Shown here one piece after another: positions 1-7,415 of a DNA stretch of 21,655 nucleotides (its first letter is position 1; each line of letters opens with the position of its first letter). The notes beneath the pieces are model-generated. The model was not told where the DNA came from and did no database searches. It saw only the letters and a program-made list of their open reading frames with translations. A program made the translations under genes and the position numbers. The stretch comes from a virus, in the IMG/VR virus record IMGVR_UViG_3300022745_000154, positions 1-21,655 of that record, one strand, 5' to 3'.

Positions 1-30
1 GGTGGGCTGCGACAGATTTGACCACGGATA

Positions 31-546
31 ATGCCACAACCCAAACTACCAAATAGAACAGCCCTGCAACGCAATGCGGACAAGCAGGAGATCGCGGACG
101 CAATCGGCATAGCAATTGACACGGTTAGCCTTCACGTCAAGCAGGGCGTGCCGCATGAGAAACGCAAGGGGAAGCTGTGGTTCAACGTCGAAGAATATCG
201 CGCATGGATGGTGACGAACGGCAAGACCGGACTTGTTGGCATTCATGCGGATGATCTCAATCCTTCGCCGGACATGGAAGCGGCAAAGCTGCGCAAAGAA
301 GTTGCACTTGCGACAAAGTACGAATTGCAGGTTGCCAAAGAGAAACGCGAATTGATACCAGCCGCAGAAGTTCGTCAGTGGATTGGCGAGCATGTTGGAC
401 GAGCAAAGAATAAGTTAATCGGAATGGCTTCTGCAATCTCACCAAGGCTCGAAGGTTTGAACGCAGCCGAACGTCAGCAGGAAATTGAACGATACATTGA
501 GCTTGTCATTACAGACATCCGAGACGCTTCAGCAGGCTTGGCGTGA
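31..546 (+). CDS. terS: Terminase small subunit, lambda Nu1-like
   Basis: This 171-residue protein is the likely DNA-recognition subunit of the packaging motor, which binds the packaging site and brings in the large subunit. Residues about 15-60 read as a winged helix-turn-helix (EIADAIGIAIDTVSLHVKQG, then the KLWFNVEEYRAWM stretch), as in phage Nu1. Residues about 80-120 are a charged helix rich in Lys and Glu, suited to oligomerisation. The C-terminal part (GRAKNKLIGMASAISPRL) is also typical of Nu1-type subunits. It is the first gene of the packaging cassette and overlaps the large subunit gene by 62 bases. The ATG at 31 has only a weak ribosome site (CGGA). Family assignment is by sequence character and by position directly before a GpA-type terminase. 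Confidence 0.85.
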   Translation: MPQPKLPNRTALQRNADKQEIADAIGIAIDTVSLHVKQGVPHEKRKGKLWFNVEEYRAWMVTNGKTGLVGIHADDLNPSPDMEAAKLRKEVALATKYELQVAKEKRELIPAAEVRQWIGEHVGRAKNKLIGMASAISPRLEGLNAAERQQEIERYIELVITDIRDASAGLA

Positions 547-2338
547 TGCTTGGAAGATTCCAGAGCGATTAAAGCCGAGCGAATGGGCCGAACGCAATCG
601 AGTTCTTTCGACGGCAGAGAGTAGCGAGCCGGGCCGTTGGAACAACTCACGCACGCCGTATCTGGTCGGGATTATGGACGCGGTTTGCGAGACGGGCGTT
701 GAGGAGATTGTGTTCGTCAAGCCTACGCAGGTCGGCGGTTCTGAAACGCTGCGAAACTTGCTAGGCTACTTCATCGACAACGATCCTGGCCCGTGCTTGA
801 TCGTGATGCCTTCGGAAGCATCGGCAGAAGAAATGGTTCGAGATCGCATCCGTCCGCTGTTGGATACAACGCCAGCATTAAAGCGGCATGTGTTACCGAA
901 CCGAGAAGATAACACGCTGTCTTGTATCAAGCTGGATTCGATGCCGATCTTTACGGGATGGGCAGGCAGTCCGCAGAGTTTGGCGAGTAAGCCGTGCCGG
1001 TACGTGTTGCCAGATGAGATCGATAAGTATCCGCCGTTCAGCGGTCGCGAGGCTGACCCGTTATCGCTTGCGGCAGAACGAACGCAGACGTTCTTACATC
1101 GCAAGCGGATAATCAAGACCAGCACACCGACAACGCGAGACGGTGCAATCTGGAAGGCTTGGGAAGCGTGCGGAGATAAGCGACGGTTTTATGTTCCTTG
1201 CCCGCATTGTGGCGAGTATCAGATTCTAGTCTTTCCGCAGGTTCGCTGGCCGAAGGGTGAGCTTGAGAAGAATCAAAGGGCCGACGAAGTTACTAACCGC
1301 AAACTTGCCTATTACGAGTGCAAGCAATGCGCGGGAAAGATCGTAGACGGCCACAAGCCAAAGATGCTGAATAAAGGCGTTTGGTTATCCGAAGGCCAAA
1401 GCATCGACAAGAACGGAACGATTGCAGGCGACAGGCCAAAGACTAAGAAGGTTGGCTTTCACCTCAACAGCCTGTATTCGCCGTGGCAGACGTTTTCGGA
1501 AATCGCAGCCGAGTTCATCAGGGCTGAAGGTGACATTGGCCTGACAATGGGCTTCCGCAACTCTCGATTGGCTGAACCGTTCGAGGAACAGGTTGAAAGC
1601 AACAGGCCGAGCGAGATTCAGATTCGCACGCAGTCCGCACCGCAGCCTTGCACAGTTCCAGAATGGGCCGAGATGGTCATTATGACCGCTGACGTTCAAA
1701 AGGATTTGCTGTGGTACGTGGTTCGAGCTTGGGGGCGTGGATTCAGGTCGCAACTTATCAAGTATGGCCGAGTGTTCACCTTCGACGATTGCTTTCGCGA
1801 AGCGTTTGAAACATCAATCGGCGAGCGACATCAGGCACGCTATTGCGACTTGATTTGCGTCGATGGCAAGTACAGAACCGGCGAGGTTTTGGAGTTTGCT
1901 GCTCGATTGCCTTCGAACATCTTTGTGACTCAGGGCGTTACAGGTGGCAGGCCGGTGATGTGTTGGGACGAACGAGCGGAAGGCGTTCAATATCTCAAGG
2001 TCAATACGCTGCTTTCTAAAGACCGTTTGCAGCAGATGTTGAGCGATGCAGACCCGACACGCTGGCGAGTTCATTCACAGATTGGGGATGACTACTGCCA
2101 GCAGATCGCAAGCGAACACAAGATTCTCGATCCAAAGTCACGCCGTTACGTGTGGCAACCAAAGTACAAAGGCATAGCGAACCATCTATTCGACTGCGAA
2201 GCAAATCAATGTGCGGTGGCAAATTGGCTTGGAATGGACGCACCGCCAGAAATCAGAACACAGCCTAGATATGTGCAGGAAGAAACGCAGCAGGAAACGT
2301 CAACAAACTTTCTGACCGCATACAAAAACAGACACTAA
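485..2338 (+). CDS. terL: Terminase large subunit, GpA family
   Basis: This 617-residue packaging ATPase and nuclease belongs to the lambda GpA family. The ATPase half shows a Walker A-like loop KPTQVGGSE (79-87) and a Walker B YVLPDE (173-178). A CPHC (239-242) and CKQC (279-282) pair forms a probable zinc ribbon between the domains, a GpA trait. The nuclease half has three acidic sites at the spacing expected for metal binding: D403 (TADVQKD), D460 (CVDGKYRT) and D570 (HLFDCEAN). The start is a TTG at 485, inside the small-subunit gene. It has CAGGA just upstream, and the conserved LKPSEWAERNRVLS stretch (29-42) lies before the first in-frame ATG, so a non-ATG start is needed. TTG at 497 or 503 are alternatives. 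The stop abuts the next ATG. Confidence 0.96.
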   Translation: MNDTLSLSLQTSETLQQAWRDAWKIPERLKPSEWAERNRVLSTAESSEPGRWNNSRTPYLVGIMDAVCETGVEEIVFVKPTQVGGSETLRNLLGYFIDNDPGPCLIVMPSEASAEEMVRDRIRPLLDTTPALKRHVLPNREDNTLSCIKLDSMPIFTGWAGSPQSLASKPCRYVLPDEIDKYPPFSGREADPLSLAAERTQTFLHRKRIIKTSTPTTRDGAIWKAWEACGDKRRFYVPCPHCGEYQILVFPQVRWPKGELEKNQRADEVTNRKLAYYECKQCAGKIVDGHKPKMLNKGVWLSEGQSIDKNGTIAGDRPKTKKVGFHLNSLYSPWQTFSEIAAEFIRAEGDIGLTMGFRNSRLAEPFEEQVESNRPSEIQIRTQSAPQPCTVPEWAEMVIMTADVQKDLLWYVVRAWGRGFRSQLIKYGRVFTFDDCFREAFETSIGERHQARYCDLICVDGKYRTGEVLEFAARLPSNIFVTQGVTGGRPVMCWDERAEGVQYLKVNTLLSKDRLQQMLSDADPTRWRVHSQIGDDYCQQIASEHKILDPKSRRYVWQPKYKGIANHLFDCEANQCAVANWLGMDAPPEIRTQPRYVQEETQQETSTNFLTAYKNRH

Positions 2339-2593
2339 ATGGCAATCACACCAGACGACATAGACGCACTGCCGGATTACTCGGCTGCGAATCAATTAAA
2401 GATTTGGCAAAAGGCATCCATCGAACTCGCTGCGTATGGCATCAGCAGGTCGATTGCTGGCCGTGTACTGACCGTATCGAACTGGAAAGAAGTGAAAGAC
2501 GCATTGAACTATTGGACGGGGCAGGTCTTGGCTGAATCTGGCGACGACTCGGCAGATGGTGATGTGCTAATCAGATTCGAGGACAACTCTTAA
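2339..2593 (+). CDS. gpW-like head-tail joining protein
   Basis: This 84-residue protein sits between terminase and portal, exactly where lambda-type phages carry gpW, which helps seal the packaged head and join the tail. The sequence is helical at the start (YSAANQLKIWQKASIELAAY, 14-33). It is followed by a short SRSIAGRVLTVSNWKEVKDAL segment of the kind found in gpW-type joiners (serine-rich turn, strand, then a helix starting at the equivalent of 'dlkevr..l'), and an acidic tail. It starts at the base after the terminase stop and its stop overlaps the portal start (TAATG), so translation is probably coupled. The assignment rests mainly on position and size, and direct similarity is modest. 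Confidence 0.6.
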   Translation: MAITPDDIDALPDYSAANQLKIWQKASIELAAYGISRSIAGRVLTVSNWKEVKDALNYWTGQVLAESGDDSADGDVLIRFEDNS

Positions 2594-4071
2594 TGTCCGA
2601 CAAAGCTACTTTGAACCGTCTTGATAAATTGATCGAATGGGTTGCGCCTGTATGGGCTGCGAAGCGAATCGCCGCAAGGGATTTTAACGCATCCTATCGC
2701 GGGACTGCTCCGACACGTTCAAGCGGTTCATGGTCTGAATCGCAGTCGATGACTGGTATTCGCGTACCGACGAAGGTACAGCAACGCGGCGCACGCAATC
2801 GGTCACGCAGCCTTGATCGAAACAATGTGCTTGCGTCGTCGATTCTGGATCGTGCGATTGAGAACATCATCGGAACGGGTATTCAGGTACAGCCGACGAC
2901 AGGCGTTAAAGAGTTTGACCGTCAGGCATTAGATGCTTGGTCACGGTTCAAAGATTCGTGCGACGTTACCAAGCGATTCCACTACGACTACATGCAGCGA
3001 TTGATGCTGCGTTCGTGCTTCCGTGATGGTGACGTTGGCGCAATCATGGTCGATAACAACGGTCAGCCACAGAAGCAATTGATCGAAGGCGACTATCTCG
3101 AATCACCGCCTTCCAAGTATATCGGCGGCATTGCTGTCGATGGTGTCGAATTGGACGCATCAGGCGCACCGTTAAAGTTCTGGATTCGCACGGTTGACGA
3201 AAATTGGAAGACGACATTCACGTCTATTCCAGAGCGTGACTTTCAATTTTTGGCCTGTCTTGATCGCTTCCAAGAATATCGCGGGATGCCGCTATTTACG
3301 CAGGCTTTCGACTGGTTCGACAACATCGAAGGTTATGCCGAAGGAACGGTAATTACTGCCCGTGCTGGCACGTTGTTCAGCTTGCTGATTAAGAAGAACG
3401 GATCGAACGGCGCAGTTAGCAAGCTACCTTCGATGACTAACTCTGCTGGCAACTCGCAGCGATACAAGAGCATTGAAGGCGGCACGATTAAGTATCTCGA
3501 ACCTGACGAAGATGTTGTACAGGTTGACCCGAAACATCCGACGCAATCATTCCCCGAATCAATCGCGTCATTCTGCCGGTTCGTTGGCTTGAAGTTCGGA
3601 TTGCCGATTGAAGAAGTTTTGCTTGATTACTCGCGAGCCAACTACACGGTAAGCCGCGCAATCAAGATGAAGATTCAGCGGGTTGCCGAGATTCATCAGC
3701 AGAACTTCGCAAGCAACATTGTAAGCCGTGATTATCGGTGGGTTATCAGCAAGGCGATTAAGACCGGACTGATTACCGCACGACCTCCGCAAAACTACTG
3801 GCAACACGACATTATACCCGACCCGATCCCGTTGGTTGATCCTCTCAAAGATTTACAGGCTTCGCAGCTTGGTATCGAGATGTGCATTAACTCGCGCACG
3901 GCTGTTGCACGCGAAAACGGTAAGGACTTCCAGAAGATCATTGAGCAGAACAAGCTGGATCGTGAAGCGATGAACACAGCAGGAGTTCCGATTAACGATT
4001 CAACGACACCGCAGCAGGCACAGCAACCACAGCAAACGCAACAAGATACAGGAACTCAAAACAATGGATAA
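2593..4071 (+). CDS. Portal protein, lambda gpB-like
   Basis: This 492-residue protein should form the dodecameric portal at one vertex of the head, the channel for DNA packaging and exit and the docking point for the terminase. The N-terminal region carries the lambda-portal hallmarks: an Arg-rich RNRSRSLDRNNVLASSILDR stretch (about 69-88) followed by IENIIGTGIQVQP. The centre has LIEGDYLESP and RFQEYRGMPLFTQAFDW, also typical of this family. The C-terminus is Gln-rich (PQQAQQPQQTQQ), low complexity and probably flexible. Length is close to lambda gpB (533). The start overlaps the stop of the gpW-like gene, and the end overlaps the protease start by 8 bases. Confidence 0.94.
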   Translation: MSDKATLNRLDKLIEWVAPVWAAKRIAARDFNASYRGTAPTRSSGSWSESQSMTGIRVPTKVQQRGARNRSRSLDRNNVLASSILDRAIENIIGTGIQVQPTTGVKEFDRQALDAWSRFKDSCDVTKRFHYDYMQRLMLRSCFRDGDVGAIMVDNNGQPQKQLIEGDYLESPPSKYIGGIAVDGVELDASGAPLKFWIRTVDENWKTTFTSIPERDFQFLACLDRFQEYRGMPLFTQAFDWFDNIEGYAEGTVITARAGTLFSLLIKKNGSNGAVSKLPSMTNSAGNSQRYKSIEGGTIKYLEPDEDVVQVDPKHPTQSFPESIASFCRFVGLKFGLPIEEVLLDYSRANYTVSRAIKMKIQRVAEIHQQNFASNIVSRDYRWVISKAIKTGLITARPPQNYWQHDIIPDPIPLVDPLKDLQASQLGIEMCINSRTAVARENGKDFQKIIEQNKLDREAMNTAGVPINDSTTPQQAQQPQQTQQDTGTQNNG

Positions 4072-5323
4072 ACGAACCTGCGCACAGCAACACTTCGGCC
4101 CGTGGGCGATTGATGCAAAATGGATGAATAACGCTCTGTCGTCGATTCATGCCGGAACATGGAAGCCAAAGGCCGATATGTTCGACCCCGAAGATGATGA
4201 CCCGTTCGACCCAGAAGAGCCGTATGACGTTTGCGAAGGTGTCGCGGTTATCTGCATCGAAGACCAGATCACAAAGCACGAATCGAGTTATGGCGGAACA
4301 TCGACCGTTATGACTAAAAAAGCGATTCGCATGGCGACGAATGATCCTATGGTGTCGTCAATTGTTCTCAAGTTTGATTCGCCGGGCGGGACTGTTTCAG
4401 GCGTTTCCGATCTCGCCTACCAGATCAACAAATCAAAGAAGGTTAAGCCGGTCTGTGCATACATCGAAGATATGTGTTGCTCGGCTGCTTACTGGCTTGC
4501 GGCTCAATGTACTTCGATCTCGTGCAACGATACGGCAATCGTCGGTTCGATTGGTGTTTATACCGTTCTATACGACGAAACAGGGGCATACGACGCAGCA
4601 GGGATCAAGGCACGTCTTGTTACATCGGGCGGCGTTAAAGGGGCTGGCGCAGACGGGAAAGTAACGCAGGAACTCGTTGACGATGTTCAACGGGAAATCG
4701 ACGCACTAAACGAACACTTCCTAACCGCAGTCGCGGACGGTCGGAAGATGAATATTGAACAAGTCCGCTTGTGGAACGACGGCAAAGTCTACATCGGACA
4801 GGAAGCCGTTGATTTAGGAATGGTTGACGCTGTTGAGTCTTTTGATGAGGCGTTATCCAAAATTAACAATAAAGGAAAAACAATGAATAAAGAATCATTT
4901 ATGAAGTACGCAGCCGAGAACGTGGACTCCGACGAAGTTAAGGCAATCCGCGATGTAGGCTTGAAAGCTGGCAAGCTGGCCGGGAAAGATGAAGCCGTAA
5001 GCGGTTTGAAAGAACTGATTGCTGCCTTCCCTGATCGCGCTAACTTTGCCATTGAACAATTCGTCAAAGGGCATGACGTGCAAGCCGCTAAAGCGGAACT
5101 TGCTGACGTGCTTATCGAAGAACTCAAGGCAGCAAAAGCAGAACCGAAGATCGAAGCGGCTGTTAAGGTCGAAGATCATCAAGGCTCTGCTGCTGTTCCG
5201 CTCGCAGTTCCCAACGTTTCCGCCGAACAGGTGGAAGATACCAAGGAAGATAAGAAACCCGTCGCTACTAAGAACAGCGAAGGCGCATTCGTTTTCCGTC
5301 CCAACTACGCCAAGTTTCAATAA
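4064..5323 (+). CDS. S49 prohead protease with C-terminal scaffold region, lambda gpC-like
   Basis: This 419-residue serine peptidase of the S49 (SppA/gpC) family should process the prohead. The protease domain spans about 55-262. DSPGG (105-109) is the conserved turn, Ser140 in CCSAAYW is the predicted nucleophile, and Lys192 in TSGGVKGAG is the predicted general base, as in other S49 enzymes that use a Ser-Lys pair. Residues 1-55 include an acidic DPEDDDPFDPEEP stretch. Residues 274-419 are Lys/Glu/Ala-rich and helical, and contain an in-frame internal start (entered separately as the scaffold). The gene overlaps the portal gene by 8 bases and precedes the decoration protein, which is the lambda order. 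Confidence 0.92.
   Translation: MDKRTCAQQHFGPWAIDAKWMNNALSSIHAGTWKPKADMFDPEDDDPFDPEEPYDVCEGVAVICIEDQITKHESSYGGTSTVMTKKAIRMATNDPMVSSIVLKFDSPGGTVSGVSDLAYQINKSKKVKPVCAYIEDMCCSAAYWLAAQCTSISCNDTAIVGSIGVYTVLYDETGAYDAAGIKARLVTSGGVKGAGADGKVTQELVDDVQREIDALNEHFLTAVADGRKMNIEQVRLWNDGKVYIGQEAVDLGMVDAVESFDEALSKINNKGKTMNKESFMKYAAENVDSDEVKAIRDVGLKAGKLAGKDEAVSGLKELIAAFPDRANFAIEQFVKGHDVQAAKAELADVLIEELKAAKAEPKIEAAVKVEDHQGSAAVPLAVPNVSAEQVEDTKEDKKPVATKNSEGAFVFRPNYAKFQ
4883..5323 (+). CDS. Nested scaffold protein from an internal start, lambda Nu3-like
   Basis: Met274 of the protease gene is preceded by AAAGGAAAAACA, a good ribosome site whose GG lies 7 bases before the ATG. Initiation there would give a 146-residue protein identical to the protease C-terminus. 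In lambda, Nu3 is made the same way from inside gene C and acts as the scaffold for prohead assembly. The predicted product is alanine-, lysine- and glutamate-rich and mostly helical (for example ELADVLIEELKAAKAEPKIE). It has an acidic linker and a basic, aromatic tail (FVFRPNYAKFQ) that could contact the capsid protein, as scaffold C-termini do. The base composition just before the start is A-rich, unlike the surrounding coding sequence. The reading frame and site are visible; expression is inferred. Confidence 0.72.
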   Translation: MNKESFMKYAAENVDSDEVKAIRDVGLKAGKLAGKDEAVSGLKELIAAFPDRANFAIEQFVKGHDVQAAKAELADVLIEELKAAKAEPKIEAAVKVEDHQGSAAVPLAVPNVSAEQVEDTKEDKKPVATKNSEGAFVFRPNYAKFQ

Positions 5324-5339
5324 TACAGGAGAATAACAA

Positions 5340-5765
5340 ATGGCACTTTCAGCAGATAAAACCCGCAACTACAAAGCAAGTTACGAAGAAGTAAACACGC
5401 TTCCGGTTAAGGGTTCGGCAACTATTTACCTCGGATCGGCTGTTTCTATCGCAAGCGGTTACGCTCGCGCATTGAACACGGCTGACTCGACAGACGGTTT
5501 CGCTGGCTTCGCAATGGCGAACGCAACGAACACCTCATCGACAGACGGTGCGATCAACGTAACGGTTAAGCCTCGCGGAATCGTTACTCTGACCGTTACC
5601 AACGTTTCAGGTGTAGGCAACATCAACGACGCGGTTTATGCGTCTGACGATGGCACTTTCACCACCGCATCAACCAGCAACTTGCAGATTGGCAAAGTCG
5701 CTCGCTGGATTACCAGCACGACATGCGAAGTCTACTTCGAAGCTGCTTACCTGCGTTCTATCTAA
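5340..5765 (+). CDS. Capsid decoration (cement) protein, DUF2190-like
   Basis: This 141-residue protein resembles the DUF2190 capsid-cement family, small beta-rich proteins that bind the outside of the head and stabilise it. Visible signs are the opening MALSADKTRNYKA, a Gly/Ala/Thr-rich body with alternating strands (INVTVKPRGIVTLTV), and NDAVYASDDGTFTT near the end. That last stretch matches the 'G..VY.t.dG..t' signature common to these proteins. It lies directly before the major capsid gene, the place of lambda D. A strong CAGGAG ribosome site (5326-5331) fits high expression. A lambda gpD-type protein is the alternative; the role would be the same. Confidence 0.75.
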   Translation: MALSADKTRNYKASYEEVNTLPVKGSATIYLGSAVSIASGYARALNTADSTDGFAGFAMANATNTSSTDGAINVTVKPRGIVTLTVTNVSGVGNINDAVYASDDGTFTTASTSNLQIGKVARWITSTTCEVYFEAAYLRSI

Positions 5766-5795
5766 TCAACTTAAATTAATCAGGAGAATCATCAG

Positions 5796-6752
5796 ATGCC
5801 ACAATATGCAATTTTCGACTCAGCAGATATTCAGAGTCAATTCTACCAGGCTCTCGAAGCTGGTATGGAAAACGTATGGGCGTTGCCCATTTCTTACCTC
5901 AACAGCGGCAGCGATCGCGCAACCGAAAACTACAACTGGCTCGGACAAGTTCCGCAGCTTTCGAAGTGGCTCGGCAATCGCGACATCTCGCAGTTGAACA
6001 AGTACGCTCTGACCGTTACGAACGACGTTTATCAGTCCGCGATTGACTTCGACATCGAAGACTTCAACCGCGATAAGACTGGTAACATCAGCCGCGCAAT
6101 CGGTGGTCTTGCAGGTCGTACCAATACGCACTGGAACAGCTTGATTGCTACGCTGCAAAACAACGGCGGCGGTTCTACAAGTGGTCTTGCGTACGATGCG
6201 CAGTATTTTTTCGACAGTGACCACAACGAATCTGGCACGAACCAGATCAACGACTGCTCTGCGTCACAGATTACGACCGCAGACGTTGCAACCGCTGCTG
6301 CTCCGACTGCTACGGAAGCCGCTAACGTAATCAGCGAAGTAATGGGTTACTTCATGACCTACACTGACGACAAGGGCGAACCGATCAATCAGTCGATTAA
6401 CGGTTTGACCATCGTTACCTCGAAGGCTGCTATCTATGCTGCGTTTTTGAACGCAAGCCGATTGGCAAACCTTGCTTCTGGTGCAACGAACCCTGTCCCT
6501 GCGTTTGGTTTGAACTTCAACGTGATTCTTTCGCCGCGTACAACCGCTGCGAACACGGTGCATTTCTACATCAACGACAGCACGACTTATCGCCCATACA
6601 TCCTGCAAGAGCAGGGCGGCGTTCAGGTTCAGGAACTTGGGCCGGGTAGCGATCTCGCTGTGAACTACAACAAGTATCGCTTCGGTGTTAAAGCCGTTCG
6701 CGGTGCTGCTTATGGTGCATGGCAGAAGGCTATGCGAGTAACCCTCTCGTAA
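5796..6752 (+). CDS. Major capsid protein, Mu gpT family
   Basis: This 318-residue protein should form the HK97-fold shell. It resembles the Mu-like major head subunit gpT rather than lambda gpE. Matching stretches include YNWLGQVPQLSKWLGNRD (about 46-63), the DFDIEDFNRDKTG segment (about 87-99), then GLAGRTNTHWNSLIATL, and AYDAQYFFDSDHNES, which corresponds to the 'yDGq.fFdtdHp' motif of gpT. The C-terminal YNKYRFGVKAVRGAAYGAWQKA is also typical. CAGGAG (5781-5786) lies 9 bases before the ATG. The gene is followed by a stable hairpin and U-run, which may set the 3' end of this abundant message. Confidence 0.93.
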   Translation: MPQYAIFDSADIQSQFYQALEAGMENVWALPISYLNSGSDRATENYNWLGQVPQLSKWLGNRDISQLNKYALTVTNDVYQSAIDFDIEDFNRDKTGNISRAIGGLAGRTNTHWNSLIATLQNNGGGSTSGLAYDAQYFFDSDHNESGTNQINDCSASQITTADVATAAAPTATEAANVISEVMGYFMTYTDDKGEPINQSINGLTIVTSKAAIYAAFLNASRLANLASGATNPVPAFGLNFNVILSPRTTAANTVHFYINDSTTYRPYILQEQGGVQVQELGPGSDLAVNYNKYRFGVKAVRGAAYGAWQKAMRVTLS

Positions 6753-6767
6753 TCATCCCTCTCATCC

Positions 6768-6801
6768 CCGCGTCAACATCGAAAGGTGTTGGCGTGGTTT
6801 T
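6768..6801 (+). terminator. GAAA-tetraloop hairpin with U-run after the capsid gene
   Basis: Bases 6768-6780 pair with 6785-6797 in a continuous 13-bp stem with three G-U pairs, closed by a GAAA tetraloop (6781-6784). TTTT follows at 6798-6801. This is the shape of an intrinsic terminator, but the U-run is short and the next ribosome site (AAAGGAG, 6814-6820) follows at once. Partial termination, a processing site or mRNA 3'-end protection are all possible. A near twin lies at 7141-7174. Confidence 0.65.
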
Positions 6802-6829
6802 CACCCTATTTTTAAAGGAGTATGTTTTT

Positions 6830-7126
6830 ATGTCGAAAGACTACAACGAAGCTGCGCGTATGGTCGCAGATGTGTCAGGTAAGTATCCGAAGGAAGATCG
6901 CAAGGCTGCGGCGGCTTATATCTATGAGTCCGACCGTGACGCTGCGAAGTCTGGCAAGGCTTATGTCGCCAATAACGGTGGATATGAGTTGCGAGAAGTT
7001 GGTTCGCCAAAGGTCGATCTTCAGCGAGAATACTTGCGCAAGATGGATGATAAAGTGAAGCTGGACAATGGAAAAACGCTGCGGGAAACGCACGCGGAAC
7101 GTCTTGGGCTTAAATCGCCTAAATAG
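6830..7126 (+). CDS. Small charged protein after the capsid gene, unknown
   Basis: This 98-residue hydrophilic protein was not recognised. It is rich in Lys, Asp, Glu and Ala, with likely helices at SKDYNEAARMVADVSGKY and the EDRKAAAAYIYESDRDAAK stretch. Its C-terminal part (VKLDNGKTLRETHAERLGLK) is basic and acidic in turn. The start at 6830 is chosen because AAAGGAG ends 9 bases upstream; longer readings from 6719 run back through the capsid stop and the hairpin. In lambda the gene after the capsid is FI, which helps packaging, and this small charged protein is in that slot, but I see no direct similarity. The hairpin before it and a matching one after it bracket the gene. Confidence 0.7.
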   Translation: MSKDYNEAARMVADVSGKYPKEDRKAAAAYIYESDRDAAKSGKAYVANNGGYELREVGSPKVDLQREYLRKMDDKVKLDNGKTLRETHAERLGLKSPK

Positions 7127-7140
7127 TCCTGCTCCTTTCG

Positions 7141-7174
7141 CATCTGTCGCATCGAAAGGTGCGGCAGGTGTTTT
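7141..7174 (+). terminator. Second GAAA-tetraloop hairpin with U-run
   Basis: Bases 7141-7153 pair with 7158-7170 in 13 consecutive pairs (three G-U) around the same GAAA loop (7154-7157), followed by TTTT (7171-7174). The loop and the two closing pairs are identical to the element at 6768-6801, and the outer stem differs in sequence while keeping pairing. The tail after it, CCCTATTT then AAGGA and ATG, also matches. It ends the 98-residue gene and leads into the next. Confidence 0.65.
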
Positions 7175-7199
7175 AACCCTATTTACAAGGAATATATAA

Positions 7200-7415
7200 A
7201 TGAGCGAAGTAACAAAAACAGTCGAAGAACTTACCGCAGAATACGAATCAGTTGCATCCGAACTGCATGAACTGGTTAAGCCAAAGAATCTTTCCTTGGT
7301 AGAGCGCGAAAGTATTAACGCCGGGCATCAGCCGATTTCTGAAAACGGCGTGAAATATAAAGAACTCCGCGCAAAGAAGAAAGAACTTATTTTGGCTATC
7401 GAATCGTCTAAATGA
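7200..7415 (+). CDS. Small coiled-coil protein, unknown
   Basis: This 71-residue acidic/basic helical protein was not recognised. Two predicted helices, VEELTAEYESVASELHELV (8-26) and a C-terminal one starting YKELRAKKKELILAI, have heptad-like spacing and flank a short loop with GHQPISENG. This suggests a helical hairpin or a small coiled coil. AAGGA (7187-7191) lies upstream of the ATG at a suitable distance. The stop overlaps the next start (ATGA at 7412-7415), tying it to the methyltransferase gene. It could be a small head accessory protein or a partner of the modifying enzymes downstream; nothing in the sequence decides. Confidence 0.7.
   Translation: MSEVTKTVEELTAEYESVASELHELVKPKNLSLVERESINAGHQPISENGVKYKELRAKKKELILAIESSK

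Noticed and set aside
1-21. Possible end of an upstream gene (six codons then TGA).
   Set aside because: Too short to support any call.
4341-4664. 107-codon open frame on + inside the protease gene.
   Set aside because: Basic, low-quality protein in another frame of a gene with clear catalytic motifs; shadow.
6719-6829. Longer start for the 98-residue gene.
   Set aside because: It would read through the hairpin and capsid stop; 6830 has AAAGGAG at correct spacing.
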